Source: Hyphomicrobiales bacterium (GTDB lineage: Bacteria; Pseudomonadota; Alphaproteobacteria; Rhizobiales; HXMU1428-3). From it: a stretch of DNA of 64,000 bases. Location of the stretch: positions 90,841-154,840 of the forward strand of contig JAJFHX010000043.1 in the NCBI GenBank assembly GCA_021775425.1, given 5' to 3'. The position numbers and the translations under genes are program-made. Position 1 is the first letter of the stretch; every line of letters starts with the position of its first letter. Shown here one piece after another: positions 1 through 7,724 of the stretch. Under the pieces are notes generated by a model. It was given only the letters and a program-made list of their open reading frames with translations. It was not told the DNA's origin and searched no databases.

Positions 1-24
1 CTACATCATTCTTTAAGTTTTGGC

Positions 25-849
25 TTACTGAAATTTATGTCGCAATAGTCCGCTTAAGCCATCAACAATGGCGACAGCAACAAGAATGACGATTAATATT
101 GCTCCAACCTGTGGATAATCGAGAAGGCGAAGTGATCCTATAAGTTCTGTGCCTATGCCCCCTGCGCCGACCATACCCATCACCGTAGATGCGCGAAAAT
201 TATATTCCCAGCGGTACATGGTCACGTCTGCAAACTGGGCGAATACTTGCGGCATAACCCCATGGGTAATCACTTGGAAGGATGTAGCCCCCGACGCAGA
301 AGCTGCTTCAATAGGAGCAGGGTGAGCATGTTCAATTGCTTCCGCGAAAAATTTTCCAACCATACCAACTGAATGAAGTCCGAGAGCTAACACGCCTGGT
401 AATAAACCAAATCCAACAGCTGCGACGAAAATAATACCCATAATGAGTTCTGGAATGGATCTCAGTGCATTAAGTATCATTCGGCCAAAGCCAAAAACAA
501 ATATTGATGGTGCCGTATTTCGCGCCGCCAGAAATGCTAGTGGTAAGGAAAACAGTACTGCGAGGGCTGTTCCAGCCACAGACATGGTGATGGTGTCAAT
601 CATAGGCATAATCCAAAATTGCCAGCGGGTAAAATCTGGTGGAAACATTTCAGCACCAAGCACACCTATGGCAGGCAGTCCTTCAGACAGCCGGAGAAGG
701 TCAAACATTCCTGTCGCCCAAAAGCAGAGTAAAATCACTATCGCCACCAACGCGATTTGAAGTGTCACAAAACGTCGACCGTGTTGCTCTTCTCTGAGCA
801 AATCATCCATACTTTTTTTAAGCATGTTTGCAGTTGCAACTTCAGTCAT
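25..849 (-). CDS. ptxC: Phosphite/phosphonate ABC transporter permease (PtxC/PhnE)
   Basis: Inner-membrane permease of a phosphorus-oxyanion importer, 274 aa. A cytoplasmic N-terminus is followed by a membrane segment near residues 30-48 and a BPD-type permease core. The EAA loop that contacts the ATPase is at about 181-200 (EAASASGATSFQ). Length and sequence fit PhnE. It is the last gene of the leftward set ptxA-ptxB-ptxC, 51 bp after ptxB. The ptxD gene just across the divergent promoter argues that phosphite is the substrate. By sequence alone a phosphonate specificity cannot be excluded. Confidence 0.9.
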   Translation of the reverse strand: MTEVATANMLKKSMDDLLREEQHGRRFVTLQIALVAIVILLCFWATGMFDLLRLSEGLPAIGVLGAEMFPPDFTRWQFWIMPMIDTITMSVAGTALAVLFSLPLAFLAARNTAPSIFVFGFGRMILNALRSIPELIMGIIFVAAVGFGLLPGVLALGLHSVGMVGKFFAEAIEHAHPAPIEAASASGATSFQVITHGVMPQVFAQFADVTMYRWEYNFRASTVMGMVGAGGIGTELIGSLRLLDYPQVGAILIVILVAVAIVDGLSGLLRHKFQ

Positions 850-900
850 GTTTCACTCCGATTTATTCGCGTTGGTACTTCTTTGTCTGACTAATAAATA

Positions 901-1800
901 TTAGCTGTTGCCACCTTGGACTTTCTTACGAATGTCTCGGATGATGTCATAGTCTTCATCCTTAATTGCAGCGAAGCCGTCAGCTTTAAATGGTTTCAGA
1001 ACTTTATCGCCATCTTTCGTGCCTTTTTTCAAAGAGTAAAAAGCATTCTTGATGCCATTTTTAAGTTTTTCAGTTAAATCGGCGCGCATAACCCAAGGAT
1101 ATTGTGGAAGTGGGTTTGAATAAGCTAGAACCTTGACTTTAGCTTTATCAATCATGCCTTTTTCTAAAAGACGCTCCAGGATCGGGCGGCTTAAACCACC
1201 AACATCTGCATTTCCGCGTTCTACGTTTTTTGCAACGGCATCATGAGCGCCAGTAAAGTTTTCTTTGTAGTCTTTGCCTGTAAGGATACCAGCCTGCAAC
1301 ATAGTATATTTAGGTGCAAAATGGCTGGATGTAGAGGCCTGATCACCAAATGCCACCTGAAAATTTTTGCCCTTCATCTCTTCAATTTTTGAAATTTTTG
1401 CCTTCGCGTTCGCAATAATGACAGATTGATAAGTAGTTGCACCACCTTTTAGCCGAGCAGCGAATGGCTCAATATCGAGTTTACCACCCTTCATTTTATC
1501 TTTTGCAATTGTGTATGATGCTGGACCAAAATATGCCACATCAATCCGACCGAAACGCATAGCTTCGATCATTGAAGAGTAATCTGTCGTAACGATTAGT
1601 TTAATCTTTTTTCCCAGTTTTTTTTCCAGATAGTCTGAGAGCGGTTTGTTGTCTTGTATTACGGTTGCCGCATTCTCATCTGGCAGAAGTGCCACTTTCA
1701 GCTCATCAGGATTGTGACCAGCCGCCGCCAACGCAGTCACCGTGCTAAGGGACACAAGGCCAGTAAGTGCTAGTTTTGTTAAAAATTTTGCTAAGTTCAT
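901..1800 (-). CDS. ptxB: Phosphite/phosphonate ABC transporter substrate-binding protein (PtxB/PhnD)
   Basis: Periplasmic binding protein of the importer, 299 aa. An N-terminal signal peptide (about residues 1-26, ending in an Ala-rich stretch) precedes a PhnD-type domain. Family landmarks are the LKVALLPDE start of the mature domain, the MRFGRIDVAYFGP segment near 82-94 that lines the ligand pocket, and the VERGNADVGG region. The protein captures the phosphorus oxyanion and hands it to PtxC. An AAGGAG-type ribosome site lies just before the start (minus strand, about 1807-1812). The ptx assignment rests on the neighbouring ptxD. Confidence 0.9.
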   Translation of the reverse strand: MNLAKFLTKLALTGLVSLSTVTALAAAGHNPDELKVALLPDENAATVIQDNKPLSDYLEKKLGKKIKLIVTTDYSSMIEAMRFGRIDVAYFGPASYTIAKDKMKGGKLDIEPFAARLKGGATTYQSVIIANAKAKISKIEEMKGKNFQVAFGDQASTSSHFAPKYTMLQAGILTGKDYKENFTGAHDAVAKNVERGNADVGGLSRPILERLLEKGMIDKAKVKVLAYSNPLPQYPWVMRADLTEKLKNGIKNAFYSLKKGTKDGDKVLKPFKADGFAAIKDEDYDIIRDIRKKVQGGNS

Positions 1801-1879
1801 GGTTTAACTCCTTAATGTTAAAATTCTTCCAGCTCTCCTATTTGGAGTGGAAGTTTTATTTCAATCTCAAAATCAGTGA

Positions 1880-2644
1880 TCAGGCGTTGTAAATATTTTT
1901 CAGAGCTTTATCGTCCAGTAAGCTTGGAGGACCGTCAAACACGACCAAACCATTTGATAGCCCAATAATCCGATCTGCAAATTTGCGAGCATATTCAAGT
2001 TGATGCAGACTAATAACTGCTGGAATGTTGTCTTGTTTACAAATATCTAGCAGCATTCCCAAAACCCGTTCAGATGATGCTGGATCAAGAGATGCTACTG
2101 GTTCATCAGCCAGAATAAGGTTTGGATGCTGCGCTATAGCGCGGGCAATCCCTACTCTTTGCTGTTGTCCACCTGATAAGGCGTCGCAGCGTGACAAGGC
2201 TTTTTCCATCAGTCCGACACGTTCGAGACATTCCAGGGCCCAACGACGTTCTGTTTGTGGAAGTGGAAATAGAGTTCGGATTGAAGAAAAGTGTCCAATC
2301 CTGCTTAGTAGAACATTCTGGAGAGCAGACAGACGACCGATTAACTGATGCTGTTGAAACACCATGCCTGTGTTACGCCGGTGTATTCTTAATTTACTTC
2401 CTGGTTGCAGTGCGCCCATACCTCGAACAGTAACTTCTCCGCTCGTTGGGCTAACCAAATTATTAAGAACCCTCAACAATGTTGATTTACCTGCACCGGA
2501 CGGGCCGAGTAGAACTGTAATCTCATTATCAAAAATTTGTAGATCAACTGGTTTTAGGGCAACAGTGCCATTTGGGTAGATTACTTCTACAGCTTTGACG
2601 GATAAAAACTCTGATGAGATTTGGGTTCTAGTTTGATCGAGCAC
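1880..2644 (-). CDS. ptxA: Phosphite/phosphonate ABC transporter ATP-binding protein (PtxA/PhnC)
   Basis: ATPase that powers the importer. Walker A GPSGAGKST, a Q-loop FQQHQL, the signature LSGGQQQRV and Walker B LILADEP are all present, in the order and spacing of PhnC. The reading frame is open up to a TTG at 2659, but a GAGGG ribosome site (minus strand, about 2654-2658) sits 9 nt before a GTG at 2644. I therefore prefer the GTG, giving about 254 aa. It is the first gene of the leftward operon, facing ptxD across about 200 bp of shared promoter. Confidence 0.88.
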   Translation of the reverse strand: MLDQTRTQISSEFLSVKAVEVIYPNGTVALKPVDLQIFDNEITVLLGPSGAGKSTLLRVLNNLVSPTSGEVTVRGMGALQPGSKLRIHRRNTGMVFQQHQLIGRLSALQNVLLSRIGHFSSIRTLFPLPQTERRWALECLERVGLMEKALSRCDALSGGQQQRVGIARAIAQHPNLILADEPVASLDPASSERVLGMLLDICKQDNIPAVISLHQLEYARKFADRIIGLSNGLVVFDGPPSLLDDKALKNIYNA

Positions 2645-2720
2645 AGTTTTATCCCTCAAAATCTACTCACAAATGGGCCCAGTAATTTTTACATGGCGGC
2701 CGTAATGCAAAAAGCAATGA

Positions 2721-2735
2721 ATTGTTTTTTTCAAT
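2721..2735. promoter_or_regulatory. Candidate LysR (PtxE) operator in the ptxA-ptxD divergent promoter
   Basis: ATTG-N7-CAAT is a perfect dyad of the T-N11-A form bound by LysR-type regulators. It lies between the divergent ptxABC and ptxDE transcripts. A direct repeat TTCAATT at 2730 and 2747 overlaps its right arm. PtxE is the obvious candidate ligand. No clear Pho box (two CTGTCAT-like half-sites with 11-bp periodicity) was found here, only isolated CTGTCA half-sites on the minus strand. Confidence 0.4.
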
Positions 2736-2842
2736 TGATGGTGCGGTTCAATTAATGTAAGCAATACACATGCTGATTGACAGTTTTATGAATATTTTTC
2801 ATACGATTTGGGGAATGTGACAGGCAGGAGACAATAAAAGTT

Positions 2843-3847
2843 ATGTCATTCAAAATTGTGGTTGCAAATCAAATTCATAATACAGTCCGGGAAATGCTGG
2901 AAATGCAGGGTGACGTTATAGTCAATTCCAGTTCAGAGCCGTGGACAAATGAGGAATTATTGTCTCACTGCTATGATGCAGACGCTCTCATGGCATTCAT
3001 GACAGAAACCATCAATGATGATTTCCTCGCACAATGCGGGCAACTTAAAATAATAGGCGGGGCACTTAAGGGTTACAACAATCTGGATATTCATGCCTGT
3101 GCTAGGCGCGGCATTGCCGTTACCATTGTTCCAGACCTTCTTACAGACCCTACTGCTGAACTTACTGTGGGTTTGATGATTGCGGTTGCTCGAAACTTTG
3201 GGGCAGGCGATGTGTTTGTACGCAGCGGAGATTTTAAAGGATGGAGACCTAAATTTTATGGTGGATCAATTCAAGGATCTACTGTTGGGGTTCTAGGTGC
3301 TGGCGCTGTTGGGCAGGCCATCTTAAGGATGCTGTCAGGCTTCAACTGCAAGCGTCTTTATGTTGATAAATCTCCTCTATCTGCTGTAGTTGAAAATAGT
3401 TTAGACGTTACAAGATCTCAGTTAAATCAAGTTCAACAAGAGGCCGATTTTATCATTCTTGCCATGCATCTCATGCCAGAAACATTACACATGGTCGACG
3501 AAGATTTTCTCTCCCTTATAAAAAAAGGATGCTATCTTATCAACCCGGCTCGTGGATCACTGGTTGATGAAGCAGCCGTGGTAAATGCACTTGAGCTAGG
3601 CATTCTCTCCGGCTATGCAGCCGACACATTCGAAATGGAAGACTGGGCATTGCCAGCGCGTCCACTAACAGTACATGAAGGCCTTCGTAATTCTGACAAG
3701 ACTGTGTTGACGCCTCATCTTGGCTCAGCTGTCAGATCGGTACGTGAAGAAATTGAACGGTCTGCGGCAGAAAGCATAATTACTTACTTAACCGGAAAAT
3801 TACCAGATACTGCCGTGAACCAAAATGATTTAACTATTACAGGATAA
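2843..3847 (+). CDS. ptxD: Phosphite dehydrogenase PtxD (NAD-dependent)
   Basis: Oxidises phosphite to phosphate with NAD, giving the cell phosphate and NADH. 334 aa, D-2-hydroxyacid dehydrogenase fold with dinucleotide motif GAGAVG at 152-157. Residues known to matter in Pseudomonas stutzeri PtxD are present at identical numbers: M53, K76, W134, Y139, catalytic R237, E266 and H292, S295 and R301. An acidic residue at 175 (Asp here, Glu in stutzeri) predicts NAD preference. The segments ALKGYNN, FEMEDWA and TPHLGSAVR also follow PtxD rather than glyoxylate reductases. Followed by ptxE after 8 bp. Confidence 0.95.
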   Translation: MSFKIVVANQIHNTVREMLEMQGDVIVNSSSEPWTNEELLSHCYDADALMAFMTETINDDFLAQCGQLKIIGGALKGYNNLDIHACARRGIAVTIVPDLLTDPTAELTVGLMIAVARNFGAGDVFVRSGDFKGWRPKFYGGSIQGSTVGVLGAGAVGQAILRMLSGFNCKRLYVDKSPLSAVVENSLDVTRSQLNQVQQEADFIILAMHLMPETLHMVDEDFLSLIKKGCYLINPARGSLVDEAAVVNALELGILSGYAADTFEMEDWALPARPLTVHEGLRNSDKTVLTPHLGSAVRSVREEIERSAAESIITYLTGKLPDTAVNQNDLTITG

Positions 3848-3855
3848 CAATTTCC

Positions 3856-4737
3856 ATGCTGAACCTGTCATTCGTTAAAACATTCGTGACCTTGGTAGAA
3901 ACTGGAAGTTATGTCGAAACAGGAAAGATATTAGGTCTCTCCCAGCCGACAGTTTCTCAACAGATACGCAAGTTAGAGATTACTCTTGGAACTAGCCTTA
4001 TTCACAGATCAAATTCTGCCAGCACACCTACTCAGCATGGACGGGCTGTTCTGCCTCATGCACGTGCTTTATTAAAATCATCTGAAAAATTTGTGATGGC
4101 TGCTGAAGGAAATCACGTCAGTTTAGGTTGTAGCAATAACATTGCTACCTACTACATATCTTCAAATCTTAAAAAATTTGTCGATCATGAGGTTGACCCT
4201 ATTAGCTGGGACATACGTTCTACCACAAACCCTGAGATTGGTGACTTGTTGGAAAATGGTGAAATTGATATAGCTGCGACCGAGTGGGCAGATCCACGAC
4301 CTGGTACAATTATTAAACCCTGGCGCCGCGAACCTTTAGTTGTAGTTGTCTCTCCTACCCATTCTCTTGCTGGTGAGAAGTTTATTAGCATTAAAAAACT
4401 TATGAATCTTGAACTGATCGGTGGAGAGCATGGGAGTGGTACGGGTACTTTATTAAACAAGGCTCTTGGGGCAAAGGCCAGGAATCTGAAAATGGTCAAA
4501 AACCTTCACAGTACTGAAGCCGTCAAGAATGCCGTTCGAGCTGGTCTTGGATCATCCATTATACTTAAAGGCGCTATAATTGATGAAGTTCAATCAGGTC
4601 ACCTTGCATGCCTCTCCATAGAGGGCATTACTTTAGAAAAGACATTTCATCTCGCTCTTCCTGCAGAACTTCCTGAAGAAGCATTACCCTCTCGCCTGGC
4701 AAATTTCCTTACACAAGAAGAGAAATATGAAAAGTAA
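3856..4737 (+). CDS. ptxE: LysR-family regulator PtxE
   Basis: Transcription factor of 293 aa with an N-terminal LysR winged helix (helix-turn-helix about residues 18-40, LGLSQPTVSQQIRKLE) and a C-terminal effector-binding domain. It follows ptxD by 8 bp, the same order as in the Pseudomonas ptxABCDE operon, and probably controls the divergent ptx promoters. The weak spacing of its upstream AGGA suggests coupling to ptxD translation. The effector is unknown; in this family role it would be phosphite or phosphate status. Confidence 0.85.
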   Translation: MLNLSFVKTFVTLVETGSYVETGKILGLSQPTVSQQIRKLEITLGTSLIHRSNSASTPTQHGRAVLPHARALLKSSEKFVMAAEGNHVSLGCSNNIATYYISSNLKKFVDHEVDPISWDIRSTTNPEIGDLLENGEIDIAATEWADPRPGTIIKPWRREPLVVVVSPTHSLAGEKFISIKKLMNLELIGGEHGSGTGTLLNKALGAKARNLKMVKNLHSTEAVKNAVRAGLGSSIILKGAIIDEVQSGHLACLSIEGITLEKTFHLALPAELPEEALPSRLANFLTQEEKYEK

Positions 4738-5020
4738 AGCACTTTAATTTCGAGATTTATGATTGAAACTAAGTCCCCCTTGGGTCAATAGGTGTCATTT
4801 AAAAATCATTGGAGATCAACCTAATCTTCTCAAAGTTCCCCCAAAGCTGAGGCAATCTTGGTTTAATATTGAATGGGGTGTTATATGGAAAATGGTGCAC
4901 CAAATCATAGTAAAGTCGAACTCTTTTTTTGACAAAATATATGACTGGGAATTGATATTGAGTGGACTACAAATTAGGGGGCTTCAATGCAGTGGATCAT
5001 GACCATGGTAGTGCTTTACT
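4733..5020. repeat. Inverted-repeat-bounded intergenic segment (possible MITE or decayed IS)
   Basis: An 11-bp perfect inverted repeat, AGTAAAGCACT at 4733-4743 and its complement at 5010-5020, brackets the space between ptxE and the next gene. It overlaps both gene ends. Inside it, AAGTCCCCCT near 4770-4779 and AGGGGGCTTC near 4976-4985 form a second, imperfect inverted pair. The enclosed 230 bp has no convincing coding sequence; a 79-codon open frame resembles nothing I know. No target-site duplication was seen, so the mobile-element reading is tentative. Confidence 0.3.
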
Positions 5021-5899
5021 AGCCTCAGTAAGCATATCCACGAATAGTTTTACCCGAACAGACAAATGTCTGTTTTCTGGAAATAAAACGTAAATATTGC
5101 TTTCTGGTGAAGATGTGTATTCAGGCATCATGTGAATCAGTTGTCCCGTCTTTAAGTATGGGGCGACTAAAAATATTGGAAGCAGACAAACAGCTACGCC
5201 ATGTAAGCATCCTGCTAATAACATTTCTCCACTATTTGCTTTGAGTGTTGGTCTGAGTTCTACACTTCCCGGGACCCCTTCAGGATCAGTGTAATTCCAC
5301 TGTGTATACCGACCATGTTGTGTGTAAATGAGTGCTTTATGATCTTTCAGATCGTCAGGTGTTTTAGGTAAACTATGATTTTTAAGATATTCAGGACTAC
5401 CACAAAGTAGAAGTGGACAAGTGGCTAATTTGCGGGCGATGAGGGAGGAGTCTTCTAGTGTACCAATTCGTACAACAACATCATAATTTTCTTCTATTAC
5501 ATTGACCCTACGATCATCTAAATCAATTTCTAATTTTACTTCGGGATATTCCTTAGCAAAAGTTGCAATCGCCTCTGTTAAGTACTGCCTTCCAAAAGAT
5601 AGTGGTATGTTAATTTTAAGCACACCGGTGGGGGTCGCTTTTGTTTCCTGTATAAAATTTTCCGCTTCCTGCAAATCTTCTAGTGCACGCCTGGCACGTT
5701 CATAAAAAATAGCCCCCTCCTCAGTAAGTGTCACTTTACGTGTTGTTCGATGCAGTAATAATACATCCAAATGGTCTTCCAAATTCTGCACATGCTTACT
5801 AACAGCTGAGCCAGTCATTCCCAGCTCGCGCGATGCGGCAGCAAAACTCTGGTGCTTGGCCACTTCAAGAAAAACCCCTATTCGTGAAATCTTATCCAT
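4997..5899 (-). CDS. LysR-family transcriptional regulator (CrgA/AaeR-like)
   Basis: 300 aa. The N-terminal DNA-binding domain (MDKISRIGVFLEVAKHQSF..., helix-turn-helix about 17-37) and LPLSFG-type effector domain are those of the large CrgA/DmlR-like subgroup. It diverges from the DoxX gene across 120 bp full of palindromes, so it very probably controls the DoxX-glutathionyl-hydroquinone reductase pair, as YhaJ does for yqjFG in E. coli. The inducer is likely an aromatic or quinone compound (inference from the target genes). Confidence 0.85.
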   Translation of the reverse strand: MDKISRIGVFLEVAKHQSFAAASRELGMTGSAVSKHVQNLEDHLDVLLLHRTTRKVTLTEEGAIFYERARRALEDLQEAENFIQETKATPTGVLKINIPLSFGRQYLTEAIATFAKEYPEVKLEIDLDDRRVNVIEENYDVVVRIGTLEDSSLIARKLATCPLLLCGSPEYLKNHSLPKTPDDLKDHKALIYTQHGRYTQWNYTDPEGVPGSVELRPTLKANSGEMLLAGCLHGVAVCLLPIFLVAPYLKTGQLIHMMPEYTSSPESNIYVLFPENRHLSVRVKLFVDMLTEASKALPWS

Positions 5900-5924
5900 T
5901 TGCGCACCCCGATTGATTACTTTT

Positions 5925-5943
5925 TGGAATTAATGTAATTCCA
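5925..5943. promoter_or_regulatory. 19-bp palindromic operator between LysR gene and DoxX gene
   Basis: TGGAATTA-ATG-TAATTCCA is a perfect dyad with 8-bp arms and contains the T-N11-A pattern. A second perfect inverted pair (ATTGATTACTT at 5912-5922 and its complement ending near 6007) encloses it, and a third, imperfect one (ATTGCC...GGCAAT) lies at 5945-5982. It is the probable binding region of the divergent LysR regulator. Confidence 0.5.
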
Positions 5944-6021
5944 GATTGCCTTATTATCATTTTTTCTGAAATAGGCAATATTGGATGATCAATTCAAGTA
6001 ATCAATTTCAGGAGAATGGAA

Positions 6022-6456
6022 ATGTTCACAAATTTTACTAAAAATGACTACTCAACAGTCATTACAAGAATTGCGCTTGGTGGCTTATTATTATCGCACG
6101 GTCTCATAAAGCTCTTCGTTTTTACCGTACAGGGAACAGTGGGATTTTTTGAAAGTCTTGGTCTGCCAGCTATCACTGCATATCTCACCATATTTGGTGA
6201 AATCGCAGGTGGAATATCTCTGATCCTGGGTGTGTACTCGAGACTTGTCGCCATTTTATCCCTGCCAATTTTAATCGGTGCATTATGGGCGCATAGCTCA
6301 AATGGCTGGTTATTCAGCAATAACGGTGGTGGTTGGGAATTCCCACTGTTTTTAATAGTCATCACTTTTGCAGTCATTATATCCGGAGATGGTCCTTTTG
6401 CCCTGCGCAAAGTTCCATTCATCGATCAATATATTCCACAAATTTTCAAAGCATAA
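6022..6456 (+). CDS. DoxX family membrane protein (YqjF-like)
   Basis: Small integral membrane protein of about 144 aa with four hydrophobic segments. It has DoxX-family features: RIALGGLLLSHGLIKLF at the first segment and FGEIAGGISLILG in the second. An upstream in-frame ATG at 6016 is only 1 nt from the AGGAG ribosome site (6010-6014), while the ATG at 6022 is spaced 7 nt, so 6022 is preferred. It forms an operon with the reductase 22 bp downstream, the same pairing as yqjF-yqjG in E. coli. Members are linked to quinone and aromatic stress; the exact activity is unknown. Confidence 0.85.
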   Translation: MFTNFTKNDYSTVITRIALGGLLLSHGLIKLFVFTVQGTVGFFESLGLPAITAYLTIFGEIAGGISLILGVYSRLVAILSLPILIGALWAHSSNGWLFSNNGGGWEFPLFLIVITFAVIISGDGPFALRKVPFIDQYIPQIFKA

Positions 6457-6478
6457 ACTCGTATAAAGGACAAAAATC

Positions 6479-7435
6479 ATGGGACTGTTAATTGATGGAA
6501 AATGGCACGACCAATGGTACGATACCAAAGGCAATAGTGGTAAGTTCATACGTCAGGATTCTGCCTTTAGAGAATTTATTGGCTCAACAAGATTTCCTGC
6601 TGAAAAAGGGCGTTATCACCTCTATGTCTCTCATGCATGCCCTTGGGCTAATCGCACCACCATCTTCAGAAACCTAAAGGGCCTTAAAGATATCATCACT
6701 CTAACCGTTGTTGATGCTCTCATGCTCGAAAATGGTTGGACTTTAAAAGAAAGCTCTGACCCGATAAATGGTAAGAATTATTTGCACGAGGTTTATACTC
6801 TTGCCGATCCTTCATATTCAGGCCGGGTAACAGTGCCTGTGCTTTGGGACAAAAAAGAGCAAACAGTAGTCAGCAATGAATCAGCTGAAATAATTCGAAT
6901 GTTTAACAATGCATTTGATTCATTAACTGGTAACACAGCTGACTTTTACCCCGAAAGCTTAAGGCCAGAAATAAATGAAATTAATGAGTTGGTTTACAAC
7001 ACCATTAACAACGGTGTTTACAAAGCAGGCTTTGCAACAGCACAAGATGTCTATGAAGAAGAAGTGACAGCGTTGTTTGAGTCACTGGACGTTATCGAAA
7101 AACGCCTTGAAGTGCAGAGATATCTCATTGGTAATGTTTTAACCGAAGCAGATTGGCGATTGTTTACAACTCTGGTGCGATTTGATCCGGTGTATGTCGG
7201 GCATTTCAAATGCAATATCAGACGTATTGCTGATTATCCAAATCTATCAAATTATCTAAGAGATCTTTATCAAGTGGATGGTGTTAGAGAGACCATCCAT
7301 ATGGATCATATCAAAAAACACTATTATGCCAGCCACACGATGATTAATCCAACTGGCATTATACCTGATGGTCCGGTTCTTCATTTTGACGCCCCACATA
7401 ATAGAGACCGTTTTCAGGTGGCACAAAACTCATGA
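6479..7435 (+). CDS. Glutathionyl-hydroquinone reductase (YqjG/ECM4-type glutathione transferase)
   Basis: 318 aa, xi-class glutathione transferase. The catalytic CPWA motif is at C54 (SHACPWANRT), and the C-terminal half has the helical GST domain with the YLIGNVLTEADWRLF segment typical of the family. It reduces glutathionyl-hydroquinones, releasing the hydroquinone and regenerating glutathione in quinone detoxification. It has a good AAAGGA ribosome site. Co-transcription with DoxX and a divergent LysR gene fits an aromatic-responsive unit. Confidence 0.9.
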   Translation: MGLLIDGKWHDQWYDTKGNSGKFIRQDSAFREFIGSTRFPAEKGRYHLYVSHACPWANRTTIFRNLKGLKDIITLTVVDALMLENGWTLKESSDPINGKNYLHEVYTLADPSYSGRVTVPVLWDKKEQTVVSNESAEIIRMFNNAFDSLTGNTADFYPESLRPEINEINELVYNTINNGVYKAGFATAQDVYEEEVTALFESLDVIEKRLEVQRYLIGNVLTEADWRLFTTLVRFDPVYVGHFKCNIRRIADYPNLSNYLRDLYQVDGVRETIHMDHIKKHYYASHTMINPTGIIPDGPVLHFDAPHNRDRFQVAQNS

Positions 7436-7724
7436 TACGAATTAAAAGATTTGAAAATTTGCAAAACATGAAGTTATCCTGGCTTCATGCTCGCTATCAC
7501 TACAGATTTTTTCAATTTTAACAATTTGGAAGCTTGTTCACTTAGCACTATCAGACTGATAAAAGACGATGCCATACGAGCTGGTGGTGGGTTTGATGAC
7601 GGACAGTACTTCAGCTCCTTCCTAAATTTTTGGGCAAAATATATTGAGATATTTATACAGACAGCACCGATAGACATTATTTATTTCATTTACCAGAAAT
7701 CCGCAATCAACTGTTTGTCCCACA
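7436..7724. other. Intergenic stretch without a supported gene
   Basis: About 290 bp between the reductase and the convergent nnrS. Open frames of 90 codons (+) and 67 codons (-) overlap each other, resemble nothing known and lack good ribosome sites. I see no strong terminator hairpin. Confidence 0.5.

Noticed and set aside
4763..5002. 79-codon plus-strand frame between ptxE and the LysR gene
   Set aside because: No ribosome site, no recognisable family, and it overlaps the end of the convergent LysR gene inside an inverted-repeat segment.
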